64,000 nucleotides of DNA from Alicyclobacillus sacchari (GTDB lineage: Bacteria > Bacillota > Bacilli > Alicyclobacillales > Alicyclobacillaceae): the NCBI RefSeq assembly GCF_004366795.1, contig NZ_SORF01000002.1:1-64000 (forward strand), in the 5' to 3' direction. The position numbers and the translations under genes are program-made. Below are positions 1-7,661 of this stretch, piece after piece. Position 1 is the stretch's first letter. Every line of letters starts with the position of its first letter. A model generated the notes under the pieces. The model was not told where the DNA came from. It did no database searches and saw nothing but the letters and a program-made list of their open reading frames with translations.

Positions 1-95
1 ACGGCGCCGACTGACAAGACGACGTCCTGATTCAAGCTGCTAGGTGGGTCAAATTTAAGTCGGCGATCTGGGTCAAAACTAACCCGGCGTTGACA
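1..95. mobile_element. End of an IS21-family-like insertion sequence (partial, at window edge)
   Basis: Two direct repeats of 21 bases, at 45-65 and 69-89, share the pattern TGGGTCAAA...CGGCG and agree at 17 of 21 positions, 24 bases apart. Multiple terminal repeats of this kind are typical of IS21-family ends. Read on the minus strand the element begins TGTCAAC at position 95, with the TG terminal dinucleotide expected for this family. The end sits inside a citrate synthase reading frame. No transposase (istA/istB) is visible, so the body is either outside the window or lost. Confidence 0.55.
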
Positions 96-184
96 CGGTA
101 GACGAGCTGCCCGCGTTCACCGTCCACTAAGCTGAGGCGAGTTCGAGTTGCCACGACCCCTTCCAGTCCCGCTTGATCATTCAT
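95..184 (-). pseudogene. citA: Citrate synthase, 5' fragment only (citA-like), cut by the IS end
   Basis: On the minus strand an ATG at 184 opens a frame whose residues 5-30 read as the citrate synthase N-terminus: GLEGVVA, then SLVDGERGQLVYR. Family members continue with GY and the rest of a roughly 370-residue enzyme that condenses acetyl-CoA with oxaloacetate. Here the match stops at the Arg codon near position 95, and the frame runs through the IS terminal repeats to a TGA at 32-34, giving a chimeric 50-residue ORF. The divergent citR gene supports the identity, because citA and citR are divergent in Bacillus subtilis. The start and the probable ribosome site upstream (GAGGGGGC) are intact. 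A functional citrate synthase must be encoded elsewhere if the TCA cycle runs. Confidence 0.7.
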
Positions 185-250
185 TTCAATTGCCCCCTCG
201 ATGGATTCTTCGATGCTGTGACCATGTTCTCACCTTCAGGGTACTCGAGA

Positions 251-309
251 TAACTGATTATGTATAATGGGTTTATGCATGATGATTGATTGAGAAATGT
301 AATCAGTTA
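251..309. promoter_or_regulatory. citA-citR divergent control region with inverted repeat
   Basis: TAACTGATTA at 251-260 and its exact reverse complement at 300-309 form a 10-base inverted repeat separated by 39 bases. TATAAT at 263-268 is a candidate -10 for citR, though its -35 is weak. On the other strand overlapping TATACA/CATAAT hexamers could serve citA. LysR-type regulators usually bind such dyads between divergent genes, so CitR binding is the likely role. The binding itself is inferred. Confidence 0.45.
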
Positions 310-328
310 AGCGGAATGAGGGGATTGC

Positions 329-1228
329 GTGTTCCTCGAATGGGTACAAACATTCACTGTCGCTGCCAAGACGACAAATTTTCGAGAAACGGCAGACCGT
401 CTTCATCTTGCGCAGCCCACAGTAAGCCAACATATCAGCAAGTTGGAGAAACACCTTGGAGTCACACTATTCGAACGACGAGGACGCAACGTTCACCTAA
501 ACGCGGCAGGTAGGCGATTTTTACCGTACGCCGAGCAACTCGTCGAGACTAGTTTACAGGGCAAGGAAGATCTAGCGCGCTGGCAGCAAGGCTACCAGCA
601 CACGCTGACCGTAGCCGTCTCGCCGCTCATCGCTACGACATTTCTACCGGACTGCGTACACCGATTCACCAAAGAGCATCCAGATGTCGAATTTTCGTTT
701 CAGATTATTGAATCTCGAGACATCCTGAACCATGTTCTGCAGGGGGACTGCGACTTTGGGCTCAGTCGCATGTACGTGCAGCATCCACGGGTCGCATGTG
801 ATCCACTCGCATCCGATCCGGTAGTTCTGGTGGCACCCGCAGAACCAGATGACTTGGAGAGTCCTCCCCCAGACCCGGCGGAACTCTTGAGCCGATATCC
901 TGTACTCACACACAATCATCCTGAGTATTGGGACGAGCTACTATGGTACCTCCGTACGAAGTACCGCTTCAGAACTATGCGTGTCAGTCAGGTTCATGTG
1001 ACATTGCATTGGGTTGCAAGGCGGTTGGGTGTTTCATTTCTACCCTTGAGCGCCATTCGGCTTGAACTCTTACGCGGGACGATTCAGGAGGTTCCGATGA
1101 TGGACGTGCCCTTACCCGTGACGCACACCTACCTGGTCGCGGATCGGTCCGCGTTGCGCGATCTCGCACGTCGGTTTGCAGACTTTGTATGCACCTATGT
1201 ACGTCAGCGCGCTCCTAGCTCCGATTGA
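329..1228 (+). CDS. citR: LysR-type transcriptional regulator, CitR-like
   Basis: This 299-residue LysR-family protein has an N-terminal winged helix-turn-helix (about residues 1-60; TVSQHISKLE is the recognition region) and a C-terminal effector domain of periplasmic-binding-protein fold. The stretches LTHNHPEYWDELL and LGVSFLPLS closely resemble B. subtilis CitR, the repressor of the minor citrate synthase gene citA. The divergent citrate synthase fragment at 95-184 strengthens that assignment. The start is a GTG at 329 after GGAATGAGGGG. Its presumed target has been destroyed by an insertion sequence, so the regulator may now be without a partner. In B. subtilis the rplS neighbourhood carries trmD and rimM instead, so this locus has been rearranged. 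Confidence 0.8.
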   Translation: MFLEWVQTFTVAAKTTNFRETADRLHLAQPTVSQHISKLEKHLGVTLFERRGRNVHLNAAGRRFLPYAEQLVETSLQGKEDLARWQQGYQHTLTVAVSPLIATTFLPDCVHRFTKEHPDVEFSFQIIESRDILNHVLQGDCDFGLSRMYVQHPRVACDPLASDPVVLVAPAEPDDLESPPPDPAELLSRYPVLTHNHPEYWDELLWYLRTKYRFRTMRVSQVHVTLHWVARRLGVSFLPLSAIRLELLRGTIQEVPMMDVPLPVTHTYLVADRSALRDLARRFADFVCTYVRQRAPSSD

Positions 1229-1506
1229 GACGCTATTTACCGCCAATCTCCACGCATCTGTGCGAATTCACCTTTGTTGAGGAGTTGCGTGAACGGAGTG
1301 ATCATCCGCTGTAGTAACCTGGCTTTCATGAGAAGTACCTTGCGCGTTGTAAGATCAGCATATGAATCCTATTGGGGGCCGATCGCGAAAGGTACGCCTG
1401 TTGGTACATCGCAGGCATGGATAGCAATAGGCAAAGCCGCGAAGCCTATCGGTGTTATCTGTGTATTGTGACTCCCTGGATTTCACCCAAAAATTTCGGC
1501 GAACAG
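1229..1506. other. Intergenic stretch with no recognised feature
   Basis: Between citR and the rplS promoter I see no convincing gene, terminator hairpin or repeat. A 65-codon frame at 1274-1471 lacks a ribosome-binding site and any recognisable protein character. Confidence 0.6.
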
Positions 1507-1536
1507 TTGGCTTCGTCGTGAAATGTACGGTATAAT
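1507..1536 (+). promoter_or_regulatory. Promoter of rplS
   Basis: TTGGCT at 1507-1512 and a perfect TATAAT at 1531-1536 are separated by 18 bases, as expected for the main vegetative sigma factor. Transcription would start near 1543, leaving a leader of about 65 bases before rplS. Confidence 0.7.
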
Positions 1537-1550
1537 AGCGCGGGTAATTA

Positions 1551-1586
1551 CAGTGGTCCTCTGTCGAGCGTATGGACATGAACACT
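1551..1586 (+). promoter_or_regulatory. Candidate L19 leader hairpin
   Basis: In the rplS leader, GTCC (1556-1559) can pair with GGAC (1574-1577), and below a five-base bulge AGTG (1552-1555) can pair with CACT (1583-1586). A small autoregulatory L19 leader is known in front of rplS in low-GC Gram-positives. This hairpin has the right place and size, but I have only judged pairing by eye. Confidence 0.3.
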
Positions 1587-1606
1587 TGTGGGAAGGAGGT
1601 CTGGCC

Positions 1607-1951
1607 ATGAACTTGCTACGTTCAGTGGTGGAAGACCAGATTCGCTCTGATATTCCGGAATTTCGCCCTGGCGATACGGTGCGCGTTCACGTGAAGGTTC
1701 GAGAGGGTCAACGTGAGCGTATTCAGGTATTCGAAGGCGTCGTCATTCGTCGCCGTGGTAGCGGGATCAGCGCCACGTACACCGTTCGTAAGATTTCGTA
1801 CGGTGTTGGTGTGGAGCGTACATTCCCACTGCACTCGCCGAAGATCGAAAAGATTGAAGTCGTTCGCCAAGGTAAAGTTCGACGCGCAAAGTTGCATTAT
1901 TTGCGCGGTTTGTCCGGAAAGGCGGCGCGCATCAAAGAAGTTCGGCGGTAA
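1607..1951 (+). CDS. rplS: 50S ribosomal protein L19
   Basis: This 114-residue protein matches L19 throughout: [13 protein letters not shown], then [27 protein letters not shown], written here as the family core, and a basic C-terminus ([20 protein letters not shown]). L19 lies at the interface of the 30S and 50S subunits. The ATG at 1607 follows a strong AAGGAGG site. It has its own promoter and terminator, so it is transcribed alone here. In most Bacilli it is the last gene of the rpsP-rimM-trmD-rplS operon, and those genes are not upstream in this window. Confidence 0.97.
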   Translation: MNLLRSVVEDQIRSDIPEFRPGDTVRVHVKVREGQRERIQVFEGVVIRRRGSGISATYTVRKISYGVGVERTFPLHSPKIEKIEVVRQGKVRRAKLHYLRGLSGKAARIKEVRR

Positions 1952-1957
1952 GCAACT

Positions 1958-1989
1958 GGGCGCGGAGGGTTTGCCTCTGCGCCCTTTTT
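1958..1989 (+). terminator. Intrinsic terminator after rplS
   Basis: GGGCGCGGAGG (1958-1968) pairs with CCTCTGCGCCC (1974-1984) through one G-T wobble around a five-base loop, and is followed by TTTTTG. It starts seven bases after the rplS stop. Confidence 0.9.
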
Positions 1990-2058
1990 GTGTGGTCTTG
2001 GGCTGGTGGGTATGCTGATTAGAAAGCCCAATCGATTAATACATAGGAGGAAAGATGC

Positions 2059-2979
2059 GTGCCCGTACAATGGTACCCCGGTCATATGGCAAAGGCCAGG
2101 CGGATGATGGAGGAACGAGTTCGCCAGGTGGATGTTGTCATAGAGCTGGTGGATGCTCGTCTTCCGCTTTCAAGTCGCAATCCCGTGTTGCAAGAGTTGT
2201 CGGCCAAGAAACCACGGCTCGTGGTCATGACGCGTGAAGACCTTGCTGACCCACTCATAACCCGCTCTTGGTTGGATGCATTCGCATCTGACAACATGAT
2301 GGCTGTATCCGTGAATACGACCAATGGCAACGGTTTTTCTCAAGTTCGTGATGGTTTGCGGAAGCTTGCTGCGGCAAAAATTCAACGGGCATTGGAAAAA
2401 GGTCTGCAGCGGGCGGTGGTTCGTGCCATGGTGGTTGGTATTCCAAACGTTGGAAAGTCGTCGTTTATCAACCAATTTGCCAAACGCTCTGTCGCAAAGA
2501 CGGGGAATAAGCCTGGCGTCACCCGCACAGAACAATGGGTTCGTATGGGGGACATTGAGTTGCTCGATACACCCGGCGTGCTTTGGCCGAAAATTGACAC
2601 GGCTGAACAGGGTTTGCGCTTGGCGATCAGTGGGGCGGTTAAGGACCAAATTTATGATATGGAAGAGGGATTGGCTTTCTTCTTGTGTTTTGCTGGCCAG
2701 CATTATCCAGACCTTCTACAAAAGCGATACGGTCTATCGCATGTCCCTGCCGTCCGGTGGACGGATTTGCCAACCGTCTGGCCACAGATCGCGGACGTGG
2801 TGGAGGAGATCGGACGCAAGCGCGGCTTGTTGGGCCGTGGAGGCGTCGTCGATGAAGAGCGGGTGGCAAAGATGGTGATCAAAGAAGTGCAGGATGGTGT
2901 ACTTGGCCCAATGACCTTTGAATGGCCCGCATCGCATCTGAGTGAAACGAGTAGCGATCCAGGGAATAACCTCTCCTAA
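2059..2979 (+). CDS. rbgA: Ribosome biogenesis GTPase RbgA (YlqF), with degenerate G4 motif
   Basis: This 306-residue circularly permuted GTPase acts late in 50S subunit assembly. The N-terminal WYPGHMAKARR signature, G1 (GIPNVGKS, residues 127-134), G3 (DTPG, 170-173) and the C-terminal RNA-binding region are all present. The G4 motif that sets guanine specificity is normally NKxD and precedes G1 in this permuted family. Here the equivalent position reads TRED (residues 58-61), so Asn and Lys are both replaced. The rest of the protein follows B. subtilis RbgA closely. The start is a GTG at 2059, eight bases after AGGAGG; an ATG at 2055 is in the wrong frame. rnhB follows, as in B. subtilis. 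Confidence 0.93.
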   Translation: MPVQWYPGHMAKARRMMEERVRQVDVVIELVDARLPLSSRNPVLQELSAKKPRLVVMTREDLADPLITRSWLDAFASDNMMAVSVNTTNGNGFSQVRDGLRKLAAAKIQRALEKGLQRAVVRAMVVGIPNVGKSSFINQFAKRSVAKTGNKPGVTRTEQWVRMGDIELLDTPGVLWPKIDTAEQGLRLAISGAVKDQIYDMEEGLAFFLCFAGQHYPDLLQKRYGLSHVPAVRWTDLPTVWPQIADVVEEIGRKRGLLGRGGVVDEERVAKMVIKEVQDGVLGPMTFEWPASHLSETSSDPGNNLS

Positions 2980-3036
2980 GTTTGTCTGGCGTTTGGACGA
3001 GTCTGGCCGTAGACTGGATGGTGAGGAGGCGGTTAT

Positions 3037-3696
3037 ATGCTGGGGGCTCGGCAGGCCTGGTACGGCCGTGCGCGTTTTGACTCGGCGATGGCGGGGGGAT
3101 TGACCATGGCCGGCGTCGACGAGGTGGGGAGAGGGTGTCTCGCCGGACCTGTCGTGGCTGCTGCGGTCATCCTCCCGCGCACAGAGGATGCGTCTTTAGA
3201 TTTGATGTGTGTCACGGATTCTAAGAAGCTCACAGCAAAGCGTCGGCACGAATTGGCCAACATGATCCGCTTTCGAGCAGTGTCAATCGGGATTGGCGAG
3301 GCCAATTCACGAGAAATTGATGAACTCAATATCCTTCGGGCAACCCAGCTGGCTATGGGTCGAGCTCTCGAAAGGTTGGATATCCCAGTTGAGCTGGCTC
3401 TTGTCGACGGCAATGTTCCGGCATCTACTTCTGTCGCCTGTCTGCCGGTCATCGGTGGGGACATGCGTTCTCTCTCGATTGCGGCGGCATCCATCGTGGC
3501 AAAAGTGTATCGCGATCAGTGGATGATGCGATTACACCGCGATTACCCACAATATGGATTCGATAGTCACGTTGGGTACGCAACCAAATCACATCTGATT
3601 GCGCTGCGTGAACATGGACCCACTCCTTACCACCGCTTGTCGTTTGGACCAGTACGGGATTGCATAGGCGATAGGAGGATGGTGGAAAGTGGATAA
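3037..3696 (+). CDS. rnhB: Ribonuclease HII
   Basis: This 219-residue RNase HII removes ribonucleotides and RNA primers from RNA-DNA hybrids. The GVDEVGRG motif supplies Asp28 and Glu29, VDGN supplies Asp124, and VYRD supplies Asp160, which completes the acidic catalytic set. DSKKL and the SIAAASIVAKV stretch are family hallmarks. The ATG at 3037 follows GAGGAGG. The last codons overlap the start of the next gene by eight bases, so the two are translated together. Confidence 0.95.
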   Translation: MLGARQAWYGRARFDSAMAGGLTMAGVDEVGRGCLAGPVVAAAVILPRTEDASLDLMCVTDSKKLTAKRRHELANMIRFRAVSIGIGEANSREIDELNILRATQLAMGRALERLDIPVELALVDGNVPASTSVACLPVIGGDMRSLSIAAASIVAKVYRDQWMMRLHRDYPQYGFDSHVGYATKSHLIALREHGPTPYHRLSFGPVRDCIGDRRMVESG

Positions 3697-4672
3697 TCCC
3701 CCGATCGGTTCTTCGGGAAGGGTGGACCGAGCGCTCGAACCGACGCAACAAGTTCGTCCTACGCCAAGGTTGCCGGTGGATCGAACGGATGAGAGGATTG
3801 CCCAAGCGCCTGCACACGCGCCTGCAAACGCGTTAACGGAAGCTGAACTGGCTCGACTCGACGACGCGTTGTTTTCGTTAGAACAGCATGTTCCTTATCA
3901 ACTATTGCAAAATCCTCTATGGCTGAAGGCGGAATGGGCTTGGAAAGTATTGCTCGTTCAGCACATGTTTACGTCCGCTGCCGCCGCTGCAAACAGCCCT
4001 TTAAAGCAACAACAGACCTTGCCAGTGGTGAATGAGCCAGCCATTGCGCAAAACGAACATGCCGTTCGAATGCCGGGTACAGCGGACGAGGCTTCCGAGA
4101 GCGAACAGCCAGGCAATTTTGAGCGGGTTATTCAGGGGTTATGGAGTATCCTCACCGAGGCATCGGAACCTGTTGCGTCAAGCAAACTTGTTTCTTTGCG
4201 GATGCAAACAGATCCCCCTTTATTACACTTTGCTTCTGTAGGGAATGAGATTTTCGCACAGGCGCATAGTACCGCTGATCGACGCCAGATTGAACGTTGG
4301 ACACTTCAAGATAGGCTTACTGCCGCTGTGATTGACAACCCATATGAACGCTATGGTGCCGGTCTGTTTTTTTTGCCCGATCAAGAAAGGCCCCCTTATC
4401 GAGCTGTCAAATGGGAGGCTGAGCGACGCACGAGAATTGGCAATGCAGGCAAGTTGGTTCATCGCATTGAGATCAATCTCGAAGTCGATGGATCACCTGT
4501 TACTTGTCTCATCACGGCACAGCGACCTCAAATGTATGTTCATTTTATGAGTGACGATCTCTCCATTCACAAACATCTGGCCGGTGGGAGAGAGGCCCTA
4601 CAAGAGCCATTGACACGTCATGGCTGGGAACTTGCAGGATGGTCTTTGGGCACAAGTGAGGAGGTATTCTGA
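3689..4672 (+). CDS. YlqG-position protein with FliK-like C-terminal domain
   Basis: This 327-residue protein occupies the place of B. subtilis ylqG. The first 60 residues are rich in Pro, Ala and Gln and look disordered, and a helical region follows (about 50-150). From about residue 225 the protein changes to a beta-rich pattern (a PYRAVKWEAERR segment, HRIEINLEVDG, then helices ending HGWELAGWSLG). That is the layout of the FliK hook-length-control C-terminal domain. The next gene encodes a FlhB-like cytoplasmic domain, the natural partner of FliK, which makes the FliK resemblance more believable. No signal peptide or membrane segment is seen. The start is a GTG at 3689 overlapping rnhB. 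The domain call rests on pattern recognition and needs a profile search. Confidence 0.55.
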   Translation: MDNPPIGSSGRVDRALEPTQQVRPTPRLPVDRTDERIAQAPAHAPANALTEAELARLDDALFSLEQHVPYQLLQNPLWLKAEWAWKVLLVQHMFTSAAAAANSPLKQQQTLPVVNEPAIAQNEHAVRMPGTADEASESEQPGNFERVIQGLWSILTEASEPVASSKLVSLRMQTDPPLLHFASVGNEIFAQAHSTADRRQIERWTLQDRLTAAVIDNPYERYGAGLFFLPDQERPPYRAVKWEAERRTRIGNAGKLVHRIEINLEVDGSPVTCLITAQRPQMYVHFMSDDLSIHKHLAGGREALQEPLTRHGWELAGWSLGTSEEVF

Positions 4673-4673
4673 C

Positions 4674-4931
4674 GTGGTGCATAAGCGAGCAGTGGCGCTG
4701 CGCTATGACCGTCAACGCGAGGGTGCGCCCCGAGTGGTCGCCAAGGGTGCGGGCGAAGTGGCAAACGCCATCATTGAGACCGCCGCATCCCATACGGTTC
4801 CGATTATAGAAAACGAGGCGCTTGTTGACACCTTGATTCAGCTTGAGGTCGATCACGTCATTCCTCCCGAGTTGTATCGGGCGGTTGCCGAGGTTTTGGC
4901 ATATGTCTATCGAGGGAAAAAACAGCCATGA
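4674..4931 (+). CDS. ylqH: FlhB-like cytoplasmic domain protein (YlqH)
   Basis: This protein of about 85 residues equals the C-terminal part of FlhB that lies after the self-cleavage site. AVALRYD, PRVVAKGAGEVA, VPIIENEALVD and PPELYRAVAEVLAYVYR each align with the true FlhB in this window (37128-38210), where the equivalents are AIALRYD, PEVVAKGADSLA, VPMVENKPLAQ and PAELYQAVAEVLAYVYR. No membrane segments and no NPTH motif are present, and the protein starts almost exactly at that point. GTG 4674 lies eight bases after GAGGAGGT, with GTG 4677 as alternative. It lies one base after the FliK-like gene and overlaps yraN. Confidence 0.85.
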   Translation: MVHKRAVALRYDRQREGAPRVVAKGAGEVANAIIETAASHTVPIIENEALVDTLIQLEVDHVIPPELYRAVAEVLAYVYRGKKQP

Positions 4932-5289
4932 TTCCATCGCCGTCGGCCGCTTCGGCGAGCTCTTTGTTTGCAGCTATCTGACTCGCTGTTTGGGGTGGAA
5001 CGTGGTAGAGCGAAATGTCCGTTCACGGTACGGCGAGATCGATATCGTGGCGAAAACAGAAACGGCGCTGGTGTTTGTCGAGGTGAAGACGCGACAGTCC
5101 AACGATTTTGGAGCGCCGCTGGAAGCGCTGGGCGATGCACAATTGGCTCGTCTTGTTCGCCAAGCTGAAGGTTATGCGGCGCGCTATGACTGTGGTGCTG
5201 TACAAAGCGTCTGTCTCGATGTGGTAGGCCTTAGTATACGCCAAAAGTACGTGGTCGATTTCCAGCATGTGCGGATCTACCCAATGTAG
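4903..5289 (+). CDS. yraN: YraN family (UPF0102) predicted endonuclease-like protein
   Basis: This 128-residue protein has the PD-(D/E)XK-type core of the YraN family: GRFGELF with the first acidic residue, RYGEIDIVA with the central Asp, and VFVEVKTR with the E-x-K pair. The family is related to Holliday-junction resolvase folds, but its cellular role is not settled. ATG 4903 is the first usable start in frame and overlaps ylqH by 29 bases; the conserved region begins about 14 residues in. Nearby comM and dprA are also DNA-processing genes. Confidence 0.85.
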   Translation: MSIEGKNSHDSIAVGRFGELFVCSYLTRCLGWNVVERNVRSRYGEIDIVAKTETALVFVEVKTRQSNDFGAPLEALGDAQLARLVRQAEGYAARYDCGAVQSVCLDVVGLSIRQKYVVDFQHVRIYPM

Positions 5290-5295
5290 GCCGAT

Positions 5296-5964
5296 CTACA
5301 CTGGAAGCGTACGAAACGTATATCCTTTTGCTTTGTAATCCTTGATAATCGTCGGGATGGCGTCGACCGTATAGCGACTCGTACTGATGCCATCGTGGAA
5401 TAGGATGATAGAGCCAGGGTGGGCTTCCCGTTCGACGCGTTCGACAATACTGCGGGAAGACTTGGCTTTCCAGTCTTCCGAATCGACCGTCCATAGCGCG
5501 ATCGGATGACCGAGACGATGGACATAGGCAATCTCGTCTGGCTTGATGGAACCATAAGGCGGTCGATAATAAACTGGTCTTTTTCCGCAGGCACGAATGA
5601 TGGCCGAATCCGTCAGTTCGATGTCGCGTGTCATTGTCGTGATGGCCTGTTTCGCGGGATCTTGATGCGTAAACCCATGGTTCCCTAGTTCATGTCCTTC
5701 CTGCTGCATACGGCGGACAATGGTAGGGAACTGTTCACACCGATGCCCTAGGACAAAAAATGTAGCTGGCGTATTGGTCTCACGAAGCACGTCAAGCAAC
5801 TTCGGCGTATATCGCTCACTTGGGCCATCATCAAACGTTAGATACAGTACCTTTTCATTTGTTGGTCTCGTTTGGGCATCTGTAGTCTGGGGGACAGAAA
5901 GGCAACTTCCCATTGAGGCCAGCGTGATACCAGCTAATAACCATTTTTGTCGTGTAAACCGCAA
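5296..5964 (-). CDS. Exported polysaccharide deacetylase (NodB/CE4 family)
   Basis: This 222-residue protein has an N-terminal signal sequence (about residues 1-30, a basic start then a hydrophobic stretch) and a complete CE4 deacetylase domain. Visible motifs are TFDDGP (motif 1), NHGFTH (metal-binding His pair, motif 2), RPPYG (motif 3), DSEDW (motif 4) and LFHDG (motif 5). It probably removes acetyl groups from peptidoglycan or another wall polymer outside the membrane; the substrate cannot be told from sequence. The start is a TTG at 5964 after GGGAGGGAG on the minus strand. A Cys near residue 21 gives only a weak lipobox. It ends seven bases from the convergent yraN, with no clear terminator between. 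Confidence 0.85.
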   Translation of the reverse strand: MRFTRQKWLLAGITLASMGSCLSVPQTTDAQTRPTNEKVLYLTFDDGPSERYTPKLLDVLRETNTPATFFVLGHRCEQFPTIVRRMQQEGHELGNHGFTHQDPAKQAITTMTRDIELTDSAIIRACGKRPVYYRPPYGSIKPDEIAYVHRLGHPIALWTVDSEDWKAKSSRSIVERVEREAHPGSIILFHDGISTSRYTVDAIPTIIKDYKAKGYTFRTLPV

Positions 5965-6040
5965 ACGTGTCTCCCTCCCGCGAAGTCACTCCCCCTTAAT
6001 ATTCCATACGCAACTTCTTTCTATCCGCGTGGTTCGGTAG

Positions 6041-7516
6041 TTAACGCCTCGCTGAAGAGCGAAGAGCAAAAGCTTCCTCGACATCTTCCACCCGAATGTC
6101 ATCTCTTTTCGCAAGTGCAGCAATGGTTCGCGCCAGCTTTGCCGTTTGTACAATCGCGCGCTCTGTGACATTGAGTTTGTCACACAGGTGTGTCAATGCT
6201 GTGACAGCGCGAGCTTGAAACTGCTTCATGGGGTCTAATCCGTCGACGTGTTCAATCACTGTACGCGCGTAGCGCACCGCTTCCCGTAACTCCGATGTTG
6301 ACGGATCACGGCTGTAGGACGGTTGATTTGTACCATCTGCAACGCGGTTCATATAGTAAATCAAGTCAATGCGGTCCACGATTGGCCCTGGGCAGCGACT
6401 CCAATAACGCCGAATGTCGCTTTCGAGGCAGCGACACTCCCTATAGCCTCTCCATCCGCAGGGACACGGATTGGCGGTTCCGACGAGCAAGAAGCGTGCA
6501 GGTAGGCTCGCTGTGCGTCCGTTTCGCGAAATGTGTATCACCCCGCTGGTCAGCGGTTCCCGAAGAGCATTGAGGGTCGCCTTTGGAAATTCAAGCCATT
6601 CATCGAACAGGAGAACGCCTTTGTCAGCAAGTGTAACTTCCCCTGGGCGAGGTGGAGATCCGCCCCCAATCAGTCCTGCAGGCGTAAGCGTGTGATGGGG
6701 CTCTCGCAGGGGCGGTCGTACATGGAAACGAGCGCTGGGATTGACCAACTCGTGGAACGCATAGGAGTGCAATGCATCAGCTTCGGATAAATCCGGCAAG
6801 AGATCGACAAGGAGTCGGGCTAGCGTTGTTTTCCCGACACCAGGAGGACCGATGAGCAAAAGTGGATGTCTGCCTGCTGCGCTGATGGCGAGAAGTCGTT
6901 TTTCAAAGGCACGATTGGGCAGGGTGTCAAGTATGTCCAGCGGACGTGTTGCGTCCGACGTACAGGAGGTTACATTTCGTGGAGATTCCAGCCTGGCAAC
7001 ACCAAGTTGCCGTCGAGCCGTAAGGTGAGAGACGACTTGTGTCAGGGAGCTGAACCCTGCGACATGCACAAGACGAGTAAGTGGCTCTGGAATAAGCGGA
7101 CCGGACGCGACGTACAGATCTTGTACGCCCGCTTCGGCAAGCCGCAAAGCCAGACCAACCGTCGACTCGGTCGGGACGAGTGCGCCATCGAGTCCCAGTT
7201 CCGCAAGAAAAGCCGTGTTGCCCTCTTCCGCAAGGACACCTTGGGCCCGCAGGATAGCGATCGCGATTGCGAGATCAAGTCCAGACCCCTGTTTGCGGAG
7301 TGACGCCGGTTGCAAGTTAACGGTGATACGCCCTTTGGGAAACGGCAGGGAGCAATTGTGAAATGCCGCACGAATCCGAAGTCGTGCCTCACTTACGGCG
7401 GAATCGGGCAGTCCTACAATAGAAAAGCGAGGAAATCCAGGTCCGACATCGGCCTCCACATATACAAGTTCGGGTTGAATGCCGTTGTGAACAGCGCTGA
7501 CGGCGCGACCCAACAT
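6041..7516 (-). CDS. comM: ComM/YifB family Mg-chelatase-like AAA+ ATPase
   Basis: This 491-residue protein has the N-terminal ChlI-like domain (VYVEADVGPGFPRFSIVGLPD), a central AAA+ module with Walker A (GPPGVGKTT) and Walker B (LLFDEWLEF), and the C-terminal chelatase domain. ComM of naturally transformable bacteria is a helicase that drives branch migration during integration of incoming DNA. That role fits the nearby dprA, but many family members are unstudied. Walker B reads DEW where DEL is more usual, with the acidic pair kept. ATG 7516 follows AAGAGGTGAT; the longer frame to 7624 lacks such a site. Confidence 0.88.
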   Translation of the reverse strand: MLGRAVSAVHNGIQPELVYVEADVGPGFPRFSIVGLPDSAVSEARLRIRAAFHNCSLPFPKGRITVNLQPASLRKQGSGLDLAIAIAILRAQGVLAEEGNTAFLAELGLDGALVPTESTVGLALRLAEAGVQDLYVASGPLIPEPLTRLVHVAGFSSLTQVVSHLTARRQLGVARLESPRNVTSCTSDATRPLDILDTLPNRAFEKRLLAISAAGRHPLLLIGPPGVGKTTLARLLVDLLPDLSEADALHSYAFHELVNPSARFHVRPPLREPHHTLTPAGLIGGGSPPRPGEVTLADKGVLLFDEWLEFPKATLNALREPLTSGVIHISRNGRTASLPARFLLVGTANPCPCGWRGYRECRCLESDIRRYWSRCPGPIVDRIDLIYYMNRVADGTNQPSYSRDPSTSELREAVRYARTVIEHVDGLDPMKQFQARAVTALTHLCDKLNVTERAIVQTAKLARTIAALAKRDDIRVEDVEEAFALRSSARR

Positions 7517-7661
7517 ATCGAAATCACCTCTTGTAACGGCTTGCACACACGAGCCTGAGCATGGACTAGATATAGCAATTTGCCGGGGTGTAAGCCATAA
7601 TGTAGGGAAGAATCTCGTTCGCATCGTCTCAGTAGGAGACGAGTTTCAGGAGGGAGCCGAC

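Noticed and set aside
1274-1471. A 65-codon plus-strand frame between citR and rplS
   Set aside because: No ribosome site, no recognisable protein pattern, and it precedes the rplS promoter without known neighbours.
2170-2703. A 177-codon minus-strand frame inside rbgA
   Set aside because: Mirror frame of a well-supported gene; composition rich in His, Arg and Gln as expected of a shadow frame.
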